Below, in pieces: positions 8,685-17,401 of a stretch of DNA of 64,000 nt. Numbering within the stretch: position 1 is the stretch's first letter; each line of letters opens with the position of its first letter. Made by a program: the position numbers and the translations under genes. The stretch covers positions 186,001-250,000 of the forward strand of contig NZ_WIAD01000001.1 of the NCBI RefSeq assembly GCF_009618275.1, in the 5' to 3' direction. This DNA comes from Roseimaritima sediminicola. GTDB lineage: Bacteria > Planctomycetota > Planctomycetia > Pirellulales > Pirellulaceae. A model generated the notes under the pieces. That model was not told the DNA's origin and made no database searches. It saw only the letters and a program-made list of their open reading frames with translations.

Positions 8685-10049
8685 ATGGATAAACCGACTC
8701 CATCCGCTGCCGATACGAACCAACCATCGACCTCGGAACCCTCGCGGCGACGATTCATCAAAGGCTCCGGCGCCCTCTTGGCCGGTGGTGCCATCGCGGC
8801 CAATAACCTCAGCGTCGCCCGCGGAGCCCACGCCTACGGCAGCGATTTGATCAAGGTCGGCCTGGTGGGCTGCGGCGGTCGCGGCCGCGGTGCCACGATC
8901 CAGGCGCTGAATACCGACGGTGGCGAGACCCGCGTGGTGGCCATGGCCGACGCGTTCGACTACCAGCTGGAAGACGCGCTGCGAACCGTCAAAGGCGAAC
9001 ACCCGGATAAGGTCGACGTGCCCAAAGAACGGCAGTTCACGGGCCTTGAAGCCTATCGAGGCGTGATGGAATCGGATTGCGACCTGGTGATTCTGGCGAC
9101 GCCCCCCGGTTTCCGCCCCCTGCACTTCGACGCCGCCATCAACGCCGGCAAACACGTGTTCATGGAGAAACCGGTCGCGACCGACGTCGCCGGCGTCCAG
9201 CGTGTGCTGGAAGTCAACAAACTGGCCAAGGAGAAAGGGCTGGCCGTCGCGGTCGGCCTGCAGCGGCACCATGAAGACCGCTACCGTGAAACCGTCCAGC
9301 GGCTGCACGACGGCGAGATCGGCGACATCATCTCGGCACGTTGCTACTGGAACGGCGGCGGCGTGTGGGTGCGTCCCCGCAAACCCGAGCAGAGCGAATT
9401 GGCCTACCAGACCTTCAACTGGTACTACTTCAACTGGCTGTGCGGAGACCACATCAACGAGCAACACATCCATAACCTGGACGTGATCAACTGGGTCATG
9501 CAGGGCTACCCGATCGAAGCTCAGGGTCAGGGCGGACGCGAAGTGCGTACCGGACCGGATACCGGCCAGATCTTCGACCATCACATGGTCGAATTCACCT
9601 ACGACGGAGCTCACAAGCCGAAGATGTTCAGCCAGTGCCGGCACATCCGCGGTTGCTGGAACAACGTCTCCGAACACGTTGCCGGCACCAAGGGCTACTG
9701 CGACGTCTCCGGCGGCAAGATCTACGACAACAACGGCAAGTTGATCTTCCAGAGCAAAGGCGGCGGCGGCGGCCACCAGGAAGAGCACCATGACCTGTTC
9801 GCCGCCCTGCGTGCCGGCGAAATTCCCAACGAAGGCGAGTACGGTGCGAAGAGCACGATGACCGCGATCCTGGGACGCATGGCCACCTACAGCGGCAAAG
9901 TCGTCAAGTGGGAAGACGCCATGAACAGCAACCAGTCGCTGGCCGACTTCGACTCGCTGAAGTCCTTCGACCAGCAGGCCCCGGTCCAGCCCGACGACAA
10001 CGGCCAGTACCCCGTGCCGGTGCCCGGCAAGTACAAGCCGTTCGCTTAG
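8685..10049 (+). CDS. Tat-exported Gfo/Idh/MocA family oxidoreductase
   Basis: This predicted NAD(P)-dependent sugar-type oxidoreductase has 454 residues. A twin-arginine signal (SRRRFIKGSGALLAGGAIAA, about residues 20-39) is followed by the Rossmann nucleotide-binding loop VGCGGRGRGA at residues 61-70. The family signature EKPVATD lies near residue 162. The C-terminal alpha/beta domain contains HIHNLDVINW. The GTP-independent Tat route implies that it folds in the cytoplasm and acts outside the inner membrane. Planctomycetes carry many paralogues, and the substrate cannot be predicted. It stands alone between repeats; the start is ATG 8685. Confidence 0.92.
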   Translation: MDKPTPSAADTNQPSTSEPSRRRFIKGSGALLAGGAIAANNLSVARGAHAYGSDLIKVGLVGCGGRGRGATIQALNTDGGETRVVAMADAFDYQLEDALRTVKGEHPDKVDVPKERQFTGLEAYRGVMESDCDLVILATPPGFRPLHFDAAINAGKHVFMEKPVATDVAGVQRVLEVNKLAKEKGLAVAVGLQRHHEDRYRETVQRLHDGEIGDIISARCYWNGGGVWVRPRKPEQSELAYQTFNWYYFNWLCGDHINEQHIHNLDVINWVMQGYPIEAQGQGGREVRTGPDTGQIFDHHMVEFTYDGAHKPKMFSQCRHIRGCWNNVSEHVAGTKGYCDVSGGKIYDNNGKLIFQSKGGGGGHQEEHHDLFAALRAGEIPNEGEYGAKSTMTAILGRMATYSGKVVKWEDAMNSNQSLADFDSLKSFDQQAPVQPDDNGQYPVPVPGKYKPFA

Positions 10050-10413
10050 AGGTCCGCTGCACCAGCCGCGTATCTTTTAACGTCTACCTGCGTCTCCCCG
10101 TCGGCCTTGGGCAAGTAGTGCTTGTCCAAGAGCGGCGGGGAGCAAATTGCAAATTCCCTGGCTGCGGCGGAATCTATGTACGGAGACGAGCATTCCCGAA
10201 TCGCGGAGCGATTGTCTGTGGTAGCCCCAGGCGCGAGCCTGGGGAAATCGCTACCGCATGTTGCCACTGGCGTGGCTGCTGGGTCCCAATCTTCGCACGC
10301 CAACCATAGAATCCCCCGGAGCCAGCAAATCTCAATTCTTAAATCGAGCACGAGCACGAGCACGAGCACGAACCAAACTCGCCACTCGCCACTCGCCACT
10401 AACAAAACTGCAA
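10050..10413. repeat. Repeat-filled intergenic region
   Basis: No gene is visible in this 364-bp gap. It holds a GCGA-loop hairpin (CCCCAGGC/GCCTGGGG) at 10225-10244, the repeat copy at 10257-10314, a short GAGCAC microsatellite near 10345-10370, and three copies of CCACTCG at about 10377-10399. The last are the reverse complement of the heptamer that fills 53775-54074. Confidence 0.65.
10257..10314 (+). repeat. Dispersed repeat shared with 8322-8379
   Basis: This is the second copy of the unit ending in CGCACGCCAACCATAGAATC. It is preceded by the perfect hairpin CCCCAGGC-GCGA-GCCTGGGG at 10225-10244, which corresponds to a degenerate palindrome before the first copy. Confidence 0.75.
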
Positions 10414-10584
10414 ATGGACAAGAAAGCTAAAAAGCGCCTGGATGTGATCAACAAGAAACTGCAGACGCTGCGTCCGCGTTTGACCGGTGCAAAGCAACAG
10501 GCCGATGATCCCAGTGAGATCGAAGAACTGGAATCGGAGATCACCAAATTGGAAACCGAAGCGGCCAAGCTGAAAGCCAGCTGA
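10414..10584 (+). CDS. Small coiled-coil protein of unknown function
   Basis: This 56-residue protein starts at ATG 10414 (MDKKAKKRLDVINKKLQTLR) and is almost entirely charged heptads, predicted to form a short antiparallel coiled coil. It contains an Asp-Asp-Pro turn (QQADDPSEIEELE). It has no signal peptide or membrane segment, so it should be cytoplasmic. I recognise no named family. The clean heptad pattern and lysine-rich start suggest a real gene rather than chance. Upstream frames add only repeat-derived sequence. Confidence 0.7.
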   Translation: MDKKAKKRLDVINKKLQTLRPRLTGAKQQADDPSEIEELESEITKLETEAAKLKAS

Positions 10585-10670
10585 GCCAGGCGCGGCGGGC
10601 GGGCGGCCGGCCCGCCATTGGCCGCCGGTGCCGAAGCAGCCGGCGGCTGGTGCAGGCATGGCGGAGCCTG

Positions 10671-11684
10671 CTAGCGTCGAAGCATGCCCTGATCAGCACG
10701 CCGCTGGCCTCGGCGGGCACTGGGGTGTGGCGGCAGCGGATACTTTCGCGATGCCGGGTCGATGGCCGAAGTGGGGATCGCGGTGGGCGTCACCGACTGT
10801 TGGGCCGAAGCGGGCGCGACGCCGGTGACCGGGCCAATCTGATGGGCCACCGCGGGCTGGACCGCGGGCGAAGCGGCCGCCGGATCCGCCGGGGTTTGAG
10901 GCTGTAGGTCTTCGGGCTGCAAACGTCCCGCCTGCAGTTTGGCCAACAGTTCCTGGGCTTTGAGAGCCCCGTGCGGAGGCTGCGTCGCGCGGCCCCGCGG
11001 CAACCCACCGTGCACCGGGATCGTGGTCGTGGTCAAACCATTGCCCGGCGCCCCGTTCATATTCCCCAGGCTCCAGGCGCCGCCGCCGTAGGGTCCATCG
11101 GCGCCGGCCAACGCATCGTACTGAGGCACTTCAAACGCTGGCTGGCGCGGGCTGCGTTTGCCGGGCAGGGCGACGACCGAAGACGTTCCCTGAATGATGG
11201 AACCTTCCTTGGGTTTAAACGAGGGCACCAGCGTAATCTTGGTCTCCTCACCGTCGGCCGCGTCCCAGGGGATCCAGATACTGTACGAGGCTCCCAGGTC
11301 CGTGGGGCTGTAGTGCTGGGTGAATTGCTCGGGGGTGAACGCATAGCGTTTCAGTTCCGGCTCCTGGCCTTCGGCGGTTCGGATGGCCTGCACCGCCAAT
11401 TCGCCTTCGACCGGCACCGGGCGTGTCTTTTCATCGTAGAAAAACACGCGGCCACCGAAACCGCGGGTCGGCGTTGCGCCGGTGCGGAAGATGACGTCCG
11501 GCGTCCAGGTCACGGCCATCTTGGAGGGATTGGGATACGGGTCGGGCTTTTTTTCCTTGTTGCCGATAAACGGCAGGGATTCCTTCAGCGATTTTTCGCC
11601 TTTGATGGCGGCACAGCCACTCATCGCAACCGATCCGATCAGGACCAGGGCCAGAGCACTGCGGTAGGTTCGTCGTGTATTCAT
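10671..11684 (-). CDS. Lipoprotein of unknown function downstream of the secretin gene
   Basis: This 337-residue protein starts at ATG 11682-11684. The signal MNTRRTYRSALALVLIGSVA is followed by the lipobox MSGC, so it should be lipid-anchored. The middle region (VTWTPDVIFRTGATPTRGFG through YSPTDLGASYSIWIPWD) is beta-rich. The last 130 residues are low-complexity Pro/Ala/Gln. It lies 98 bp behind the giant secretin in the same direction, so the two are probably co-transcribed. A pilotin-like or envelope role is possible, but only from context. Confidence 0.8.
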   Translation of the reverse strand: MNTRRTYRSALALVLIGSVAMSGCAAIKGEKSLKESLPFIGNKEKKPDPYPNPSKMAVTWTPDVIFRTGATPTRGFGGRVFFYDEKTRPVPVEGELAVQAIRTAEGQEPELKRYAFTPEQFTQHYSPTDLGASYSIWIPWDAADGEETKITLVPSFKPKEGSIIQGTSSVVALPGKRSPRQPAFEVPQYDALAGADGPYGGGAWSLGNMNGAPGNGLTTTTIPVHGGLPRGRATQPPHGALKAQELLAKLQAGRLQPEDLQPQTPADPAAASPAVQPAVAHQIGPVTGVAPASAQQSVTPTAIPTSAIDPASRKYPLPPHPSARRGQRRADQGMLRR

Positions 11685-11782
11685 GGGTGACGGACATCCG
11701 TTTCCGAAGTTCAGCAGGACGCACCGGCCCGTCACCGGCAAGGCGGTGGCGGGCCGAAGAGAAACAACGTGAGCAAGAGGGA

Positions 11783-14700
11783 TCAGCGGCGCATCGCCGA
11801 GGGAGCGCTGCGATAGGGATACATGGCGTTGCCGTTCGCCGGAGCGCTGGTCGCCGGAGCGCTGGTCGCCGGCGACGCTGCAGTCGGGGCGGCCTGAGCC
11901 GACTGAGCCGACTGAGCCGACTGAGCCGGCTGGGTGGGCAGGCGATAACCGGCCGGTCCTGCGGCCGTGTACTGAGCCGGCGCGACCAGGGACTGGGCCT
12001 GCGGTGGTGTGCCCGGTGCGGCGCGAGGCCAATTGCCGGCGGCCGGCAATTCCATCTCGCCTCCGCCGCCTCCGCCATCCGCCGGTGCAGTTCCGGCGGG
12101 CCTGCCGTCGCCAGGGCCTCCGGCCGGCGTCAAACCGCCCTGAGGCGCTGCTTGGATCTGCGCCGCCGGCCCGAATTCCGGTGCGGGCTGGATCCGCGGC
12201 GTCTCGTCGACGACCGGGGGCAGGGGAGCCTCGGTCGGGCCGGGCACGGGACCGTGATGCGGCAGACCGTGGTGCGGTGGGTACGCTTCCACCGGCATGT
12301 CACCGGGCACATAGATCGATTCGATGTCGTCGATCGTGGGATGAAGATCGGGATAGATCACCGGCGCCAGGGCCGGTCCCCACAGACCGTGTCCACCGCT
12401 GAGGCCCTCATCGCCGTGCATCTCGACGACGTCGGCCAGACACCAGCTCATCCGCGACGATTCAACCTGCTTGACGTATTCCAGGTCCTCTTCGCTGCTG
12501 ATGATCATCGGCGTCAACACGACCAACAACTCGCTGCGGACCTCGGTTTCACGGTCGAACCGCAGCAGGTGGCCGAGGATCGGAATGTTCGACAGATAGG
12601 GCACGCGGCGGCTGATCTGCGACCGTTCCTTCTGAATCAATCCTCCGTAGACGACCGTTTGCCCGGAGTAGGCGGTCACGACCGACTGGGCCAGCGTCTG
12701 CTGGATCTGCGGGCTGGTGATCACTTCGCCGGTCGGACTGAAGCCCACCGGGATGCCCGGTGAACTGGTATCCAAGGCCGAGCGGATCGCGTCCACTTCC
12801 ATCACGATCAAGCCATCGCGACCGACTCGCGGCCTGACCCGCAGGATCAAACCGACCTGCAAGTCCTCGGTGGCGAACGTGGTGCCGGCGACACCGGTGG
12901 TCGTGACGTTGGTGATTCGCGGCACCAGCGAACCGACTTGGACTTCGCCGATGGTGTTGTCCATCGTCATCAACTGCGGCCGGCTGAGGATCTGCAGTCG
13001 GCCCGCGTCCTGCAGCGCCCGCATCAACAGGCTGACCGAGTCACTGGCGGCGCTGAGCACGAATCCGCCGTAGCCGAACGCGGAACTGCTGGTTCCCGTG
13101 GCAAAGGAGGTCACCACCCGCTCGGCCAGCGTGCCGCGGCCGACGCTGTTCTGGTTGGCCGCCCCGTTGTTGTTAAAGTTAAAGCCGGGGTTTGACGGGG
13201 GCGCCGGGCCCACGGGTATTCCTTGCGGGTTGGAGGCGTTCGCGGCGGGCAGACTGTCCGCCGCGATGCCGCGGTCGAACTGCAGCGAATTCTGCAGGCC
13301 CAGTTCGGTACCGAACTCGAACCCATCGCTCAGCCGCACCTCGGCGATCAACACCTTTACCAGCACCATCGGAGCCCGCCGGTCGAGTTGATCGATCATC
13401 CGGCGGATCGTGCTGTACAGCCGCGGGGCCACACTGATGACCAGGCTATTGCTGACCGGTTCGGCCACGACGACCACATCCCGCTCGAGCGCGTCGAAGG
13501 GACTCAGGCCACCCTGCTGGGCTTGTTGGATGATCTGCAGGCCTTGTTGGCGCCCCTGGACGAATCCTTGCAGGGCAGCCGCAACGTCCGCCGCGGATTG
13601 GTTTCGCAGCCAGACCACTTCGAACATCCGGTCGGCAAAGCCGGTCGTGTCCAGTCGCAACAGGATGCTCTCGACCACCTCCAGGTCGCTGGCCGAACCG
13701 GTGGCGATGATGCTGTTGGTTCGAATGTCCGAGGAGAACCGCAGCGGCACCAAGGAGCTTTCGGTTGCGGCCGTGGCTTGCGGCAGCCCGATCAGGTTGG
13801 CCGCGCCCACGCCGCCGGTCGTCGCTTCGGTGCCGAACAATTGCTGCAACGCCGCGGTCAATTGTTGGGCATCGCCGTTTTCCAGCGTGAACACTTTCAC
13901 CAACGACTCGGTGCCCGGCGTTTGGTCCAGCTGGCGGACCATTTCTTCGATCAACGGCAAACTGTTGCTGGGCCCGCGGACCACGATCGCGTTGGCGTTG
14001 GCATCGGCCGTAACGACCACGCCGGTCAGGATCCCCGAGTTCAGCACGCGATTGCCCTCGGCGTCCAGGGTGACCATGGACAACGAGGTGGACGCCGTGT
14101 TGACGTTTTCGTTTTGCGTTTCTTCGGTTCCCGAGATCGTATCGCGAATCACTTCGACCAGGTCTTCGGCCAGAGCGTTTCGCAGCGGGATGATCCGCAG
14201 TTCGCTCTGCGCCGGGATGTCGGCCACGTCCAGGTCTTGAACCAGTTTGGCCACTTCCAGCAGGTCGCGTGGTGCGGCCTGGACGATCAACGAGTTGGTG
14301 CGGTAATCGGAAACCACACGAGCTCGCACGCCGAGGCCGGGACGCAGTTCATCGCTGCCGGGGGAATCGACGAAGAATTCCGTGACCTTTTCCTCGGCGT
14401 CCAGCGCCGAAGCGTGCTCCAGCCGGAAGACCCGCAGCTGGGTAGCCGGAGGCACGGGTTGGTCGAGTTTGCCGATCAATTCCTTGGCGGCGTTGACCGC
14501 TTCGGGGCGTCCGATCAGCAGCAGCGCATTGGGTTTATCCAGGGAGGTAATACTGACGTCGCCTTGGCGAGCCGACAGGACCTCCTCGTACAACTGGCTC
14601 AGCAACGCTTCGATCGCTCCGCTGTTGACGTGCTCCAGCGGATACACGACCACCTCGGGCTGCGTGTCCTGAGCTTTGTCTTCAATCTGTTTGATCACAT

Positions 14701-15883
14701 CCATCACGCGTGCCACATCGCGTTTGGAACCTTTGACGACGATGATTCCCAGCTCCGGGACGAACTGGATCTGCACGTCACCGATCAACCCCACGCCGGC
14801 TTGCTCGTCATCGCCGGCAACCGCTACGGCCACCGCTTGATCGTCCCCGCCGGCGTCCTCTCCGCCGTTGCCCGCGTTGCCTGCGCCGGCACCACCGGCC
14901 GGCGGCTGGGCGGATTGCTGGACCGCTACGGCCAGGGGCGTGTCGGCGATACGGGTCACTCCGGCGGTCTCGCCTTCTTTAAAACTTCCCAACAACCGCA
15001 CGGCGCGTTGGATCGGGCCGGGTTCCGCATTCTCGATACGAACCAGTTCGGTGACGCTGCCGGCCGGCAGGTCGGTCTGGTCCAGCGAGCCGACCATTTT
15101 CTGCCAGCCCGGGATCGCCGGTTTCGGCGCGAACACGGTCACGGAGTTCTCTCGGCGGTCCACTTCGACGGTCGTTCCCTGCAAGGGTTGGTCGACCAAG
15201 CGGAACGTCGCGACTTCGCCGTTTCGCTGGGTGGTGACCGGCAGACGGCGGCCCACGACGGCCATCAGGTGATCTTCAAAGCGTTGCCAGCCCACGCGGT
15301 GCAGCGACATCTTGGCGCTGCCGGGTCCGAAACTGACCGGCATCGCCACCCCGCCCGCTTGCGGTCCGCTCGCTTGCTGTCCGCCCGCTTGCTGGACTCC
15401 ACCGGCATCGGGCGGCAGCAACCGCGCCACGTCGGCCGCGATCTGCTCCTGCAAGCGTTCCGGTGCCATGACCAACAGATGTCCTTCGCGGCGATCGGGC
15501 GAGATCTGAACGCCCGGAGCATTGCGATAACGCAGGCCCACGGCCGTGCCCACCGTGGGCACGTGCAGCGGCGGCACCGGAATCACCCGCAGGACCGGCT
15601 GCTCGTCGGCAGCCCCAGCCGGGGAATTCGGCGCCGGGGAATTCAACGCCGAAAGATTCGCCGCCGAAAGATTCGACGCCGGGGAATTCGCCACTGGGGA
15701 ATTCGCCGCCGGGGAATTCGCCGCCGGGGGCGCGGCCAGTGGCGAAGCGGGGAAAGGCTGTGCGCCCGGGGCCGCCAGGGGACGCTGGGCCTGGGCCGGA
15801 TTCAGCGTCGCGCTGACTCCCAGAGCGGCGGCCCAGAGCATCACTGCCGTACAGCACCGCTGCACAATCGATTCATAATTCAT
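11783..15883 (-). CDS. Giant secretin-like protein (type II/III secretion family)
   Basis: This protein has 1366 residues, about twice a normal GspD. An N-terminal Sec signal (MNYESIVQRCCTAVMLWAAA, cleavage near AQAQ) is followed by a Pro/Ala/Asn-Ser repeat region. Next come at least four or five NolW/secretin_N-type modules (for example VVVYPLEHVNSGAIEALLSQ and LRVFRLEHASALDAEEKVTE). The C-terminal secretin domain lies at about residues 930-1130, with VPRITNVTTTG, VVTAYSGQTVVYGGLI and VPYLSNIPILGHLLRF. A further 240 residues form a Pro/Gly/Ala-rich tail with short Ser-Ala-Gln repeats. It should form an outer-membrane ring. No secretion ATPase or pseudopilin gene lies nearby. The start is ATG 15881-15883. 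Confidence 0.92.
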   Translation of the reverse strand: MNYESIVQRCCTAVMLWAAALGVSATLNPAQAQRPLAAPGAQPFPASPLAAPPAANSPAANSPVANSPASNLSAANLSALNSPAPNSPAGAADEQPVLRVIPVPPLHVPTVGTAVGLRYRNAPGVQISPDRREGHLLVMAPERLQEQIAADVARLLPPDAGGVQQAGGQQASGPQAGGVAMPVSFGPGSAKMSLHRVGWQRFEDHLMAVVGRRLPVTTQRNGEVATFRLVDQPLQGTTVEVDRRENSVTVFAPKPAIPGWQKMVGSLDQTDLPAGSVTELVRIENAEPGPIQRAVRLLGSFKEGETAGVTRIADTPLAVAVQQSAQPPAGGAGAGNAGNGGEDAGGDDQAVAVAVAGDDEQAGVGLIGDVQIQFVPELGIIVVKGSKRDVARVMDVIKQIEDKAQDTQPEVVVYPLEHVNSGAIEALLSQLYEEVLSARQGDVSITSLDKPNALLLIGRPEAVNAAKELIGKLDQPVPPATQLRVFRLEHASALDAEEKVTEFFVDSPGSDELRPGLGVRARVVSDYRTNSLIVQAAPRDLLEVAKLVQDLDVADIPAQSELRIIPLRNALAEDLVEVIRDTISGTEETQNENVNTASTSLSMVTLDAEGNRVLNSGILTGVVVTADANANAIVVRGPSNSLPLIEEMVRQLDQTPGTESLVKVFTLENGDAQQLTAALQQLFGTEATTGGVGAANLIGLPQATAATESSLVPLRFSSDIRTNSIIATGSASDLEVVESILLRLDTTGFADRMFEVVWLRNQSAADVAAALQGFVQGRQQGLQIIQQAQQGGLSPFDALERDVVVVAEPVSNSLVISVAPRLYSTIRRMIDQLDRRAPMVLVKVLIAEVRLSDGFEFGTELGLQNSLQFDRGIAADSLPAANASNPQGIPVGPAPPSNPGFNFNNNGAANQNSVGRGTLAERVVTSFATGTSSSAFGYGGFVLSAASDSVSLLMRALQDAGRLQILSRPQLMTMDNTIGEVQVGSLVPRITNVTTTGVAGTTFATEDLQVGLILRVRPRVGRDGLIVMEVDAIRSALDTSSPGIPVGFSPTGEVITSPQIQQTLAQSVVTAYSGQTVVYGGLIQKERSQISRRVPYLSNIPILGHLLRFDRETEVRSELLVVLTPMIISSEEDLEYVKQVESSRMSWCLADVVEMHGDEGLSGGHGLWGPALAPVIYPDLHPTIDDIESIYVPGDMPVEAYPPHHGLPHHGPVPGPTEAPLPPVVDETPRIQPAPEFGPAAQIQAAPQGGLTPAGGPGDGRPAGTAPADGGGGGGEMELPAAGNWPRAAPGTPPQAQSLVAPAQYTAAGPAGYRLPTQPAQSAQSAQSAQAAPTAASPATSAPATSAPANGNAMYPYRSAPSAMRR

Positions 15884-16449
15884 CGAGGAAACCCGTAGTG
15901 GTAACGGATAGAGACTGGCGAGAGATTCGTTGCAATGCACAGGATCGGCATAATCGGTACAGTCGCTGTAATGAAAACCTCCGAGCCCGTCCGGCTGGGG
16001 GAAGAAAGCGGCCCTCGGCGGCCCGGCCGAGCGGGCGGGGCGATGGTCTGTCGATGTATTTGAGAACGCATTGCTGACGTGAGCCGTTGGGCAACGGGCG
16101 GATGCGGGGCGGCTCGGGGATGCGGCTTGGGGCGGCATGCGCGCCCGTAGCGAAGTGGATGCCAAAGCGGGGGGCAACGCTCAGTTTTCGCCATCTTTTC
16201 TGGTTCTGTCGGTTGGCGAAATCGCCGGATCAGTTCATAATGAGATCAACGCCCTTCGACGGTGGTTCACGGCCCTTCCTATACCCTTCCTCGCCCGGCG
16301 ACCCCGTTTTGTTCCGCTCGCACCAGCGGAAACATCAAGGCTCGCCCGAGGGGGTCGGGTGTCCGTACCGGCGACAGTGATCGATCGCCTGGTCGGCGCA
16401 GACTCCCTCTCTGCCTCAATTTGACCTCTGAATTTGCGCGGAGTCCCGA
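15884..16449. other. Divergent intergenic region, no gene seen
   Basis: This 566-bp stretch lies between the secretin gene (minus) and the DoxX-like gene (plus) and should hold both promoters. Short open frames on both strands lack plausible protein composition. No clear repeat, tRNA or intrinsic terminator was seen. Confidence 0.5.
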
Positions 16450-17400
16450 TTGTTTACCAAACTGATTCTCTCTCCTTTGCGGCTGGCTGTCGGCTGGGGA
16501 GCTTACCCCCGCTTTCTGGGCACGATCGGCGTGCTGATGCTCGTGCTGCTTCGCGTCACGATCGGTTGGCACTTCTACAGTGAAGGCGTCGACAAACGCG
16601 CCGGCAGCTGGAGTGCCGAGCCTTTCTTCGCGAACGCCAGTGGACCGCTGGCCGAACAATTCCATCGGCTGGTCCCGGACCGCGAGGGCATGGCTCGGTT
16701 GGACCTGGAAGTGACCAAGCCGCACTTGGCGGTTTATCGCGAGCGCGCCATTCGGCACTACGGTTTCGACAAAGCCCAGCAACTGGCCGCCAAGGAAGCC
16801 TATGTGTCGGCGATCAAGCAGATCACCTACGAACTGGAAACCAACGCGGCGGAAATCGAAGAATACAAACTGGGCCAAGCCCGCGTGAAACAGTTACTCG
16901 AGGACCCCGCACGCGATGGAGTCAGCAGTTTGGCTGGCCAGCGTGATACAATTCAAACGGAATGGAAACGTTTGGCGGTTCCGATCCTGGTTCGTATTGA
17001 CACGATCTGGACCGAATACGAAAAGGCGGTCAACGACCTGGCCACCGAACAACAAGAAAGGCGAGGCTATCTCCGGCTGTACAAACCCGGCGATCAACAG
17101 GTGTCGCCCACGCAACTGGAACAGATCAATCGCTGGATCCCCTATTTCGACTTGGTCGTCGGGATCTGCTTGATTTTGGGGCTGCTGACGCCCGCGGTGT
17201 CGCTGGCCGCCGCCGCTTTTCTGTTCTCGGTGTTTCTCTCGCAATACCCGCCCACTTCGGGACCGGGTTCGACGTACTATCAATTGATCGAAGCGATGGC
17301 TTGCCTGGTTTTGGCGGGCACTGGTGCCGGCCGATTTGCTGGACTGGACTTCGTTCTCCACGCCTTGGTTCGACGGTTCTGGCCGTCTGAGGAGGAATAA
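16450..17400 (+). CDS. DoxX-like membrane protein
   Basis: This 316-residue protein has four or so membrane helices: GTIGVLMLVLLRVTIGWHFY (residues 24-43), FDLVVGICLILGLLTPAVSL and LAAAAFLFSVFLSQY (about 234-267), and EAMACLVLAGTGAGRF near the end. Between the first two lies a 190-residue, largely helical, charged insertion. The helix arrangement and the W-H-F-x-x-E-G motif fit the DoxX family. The start is TTG 16450, supported by GGAG eight bases upstream. It is immediately followed by an oxidoreductase gene whose ribosome-binding site overlaps its stop, so the pair is an operon. Function is unknown; a redox role is inferred from the partner. Confidence 0.8.
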   Translation: MFTKLILSPLRLAVGWGAYPRFLGTIGVLMLVLLRVTIGWHFYSEGVDKRAGSWSAEPFFANASGPLAEQFHRLVPDREGMARLDLEVTKPHLAVYRERAIRHYGFDKAQQLAAKEAYVSAIKQITYELETNAAEIEEYKLGQARVKQLLEDPARDGVSSLAGQRDTIQTEWKRLAVPILVRIDTIWTEYEKAVNDLATEQQERRGYLRLYKPGDQQVSPTQLEQINRWIPYFDLVVGICLILGLLTPAVSLAAAAFLFSVFLSQYPPTSGPGSTYYQLIEAMACLVLAGTGAGRFAGLDFVLHALVRRFWPSEEE

Positions 17401-17401
17401 A

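Noticed and set aside
13223-15898. 891-codon plus-strand open frame
   Set aside because: Antisense shadow of the secretin gene, with the same unnatural composition.
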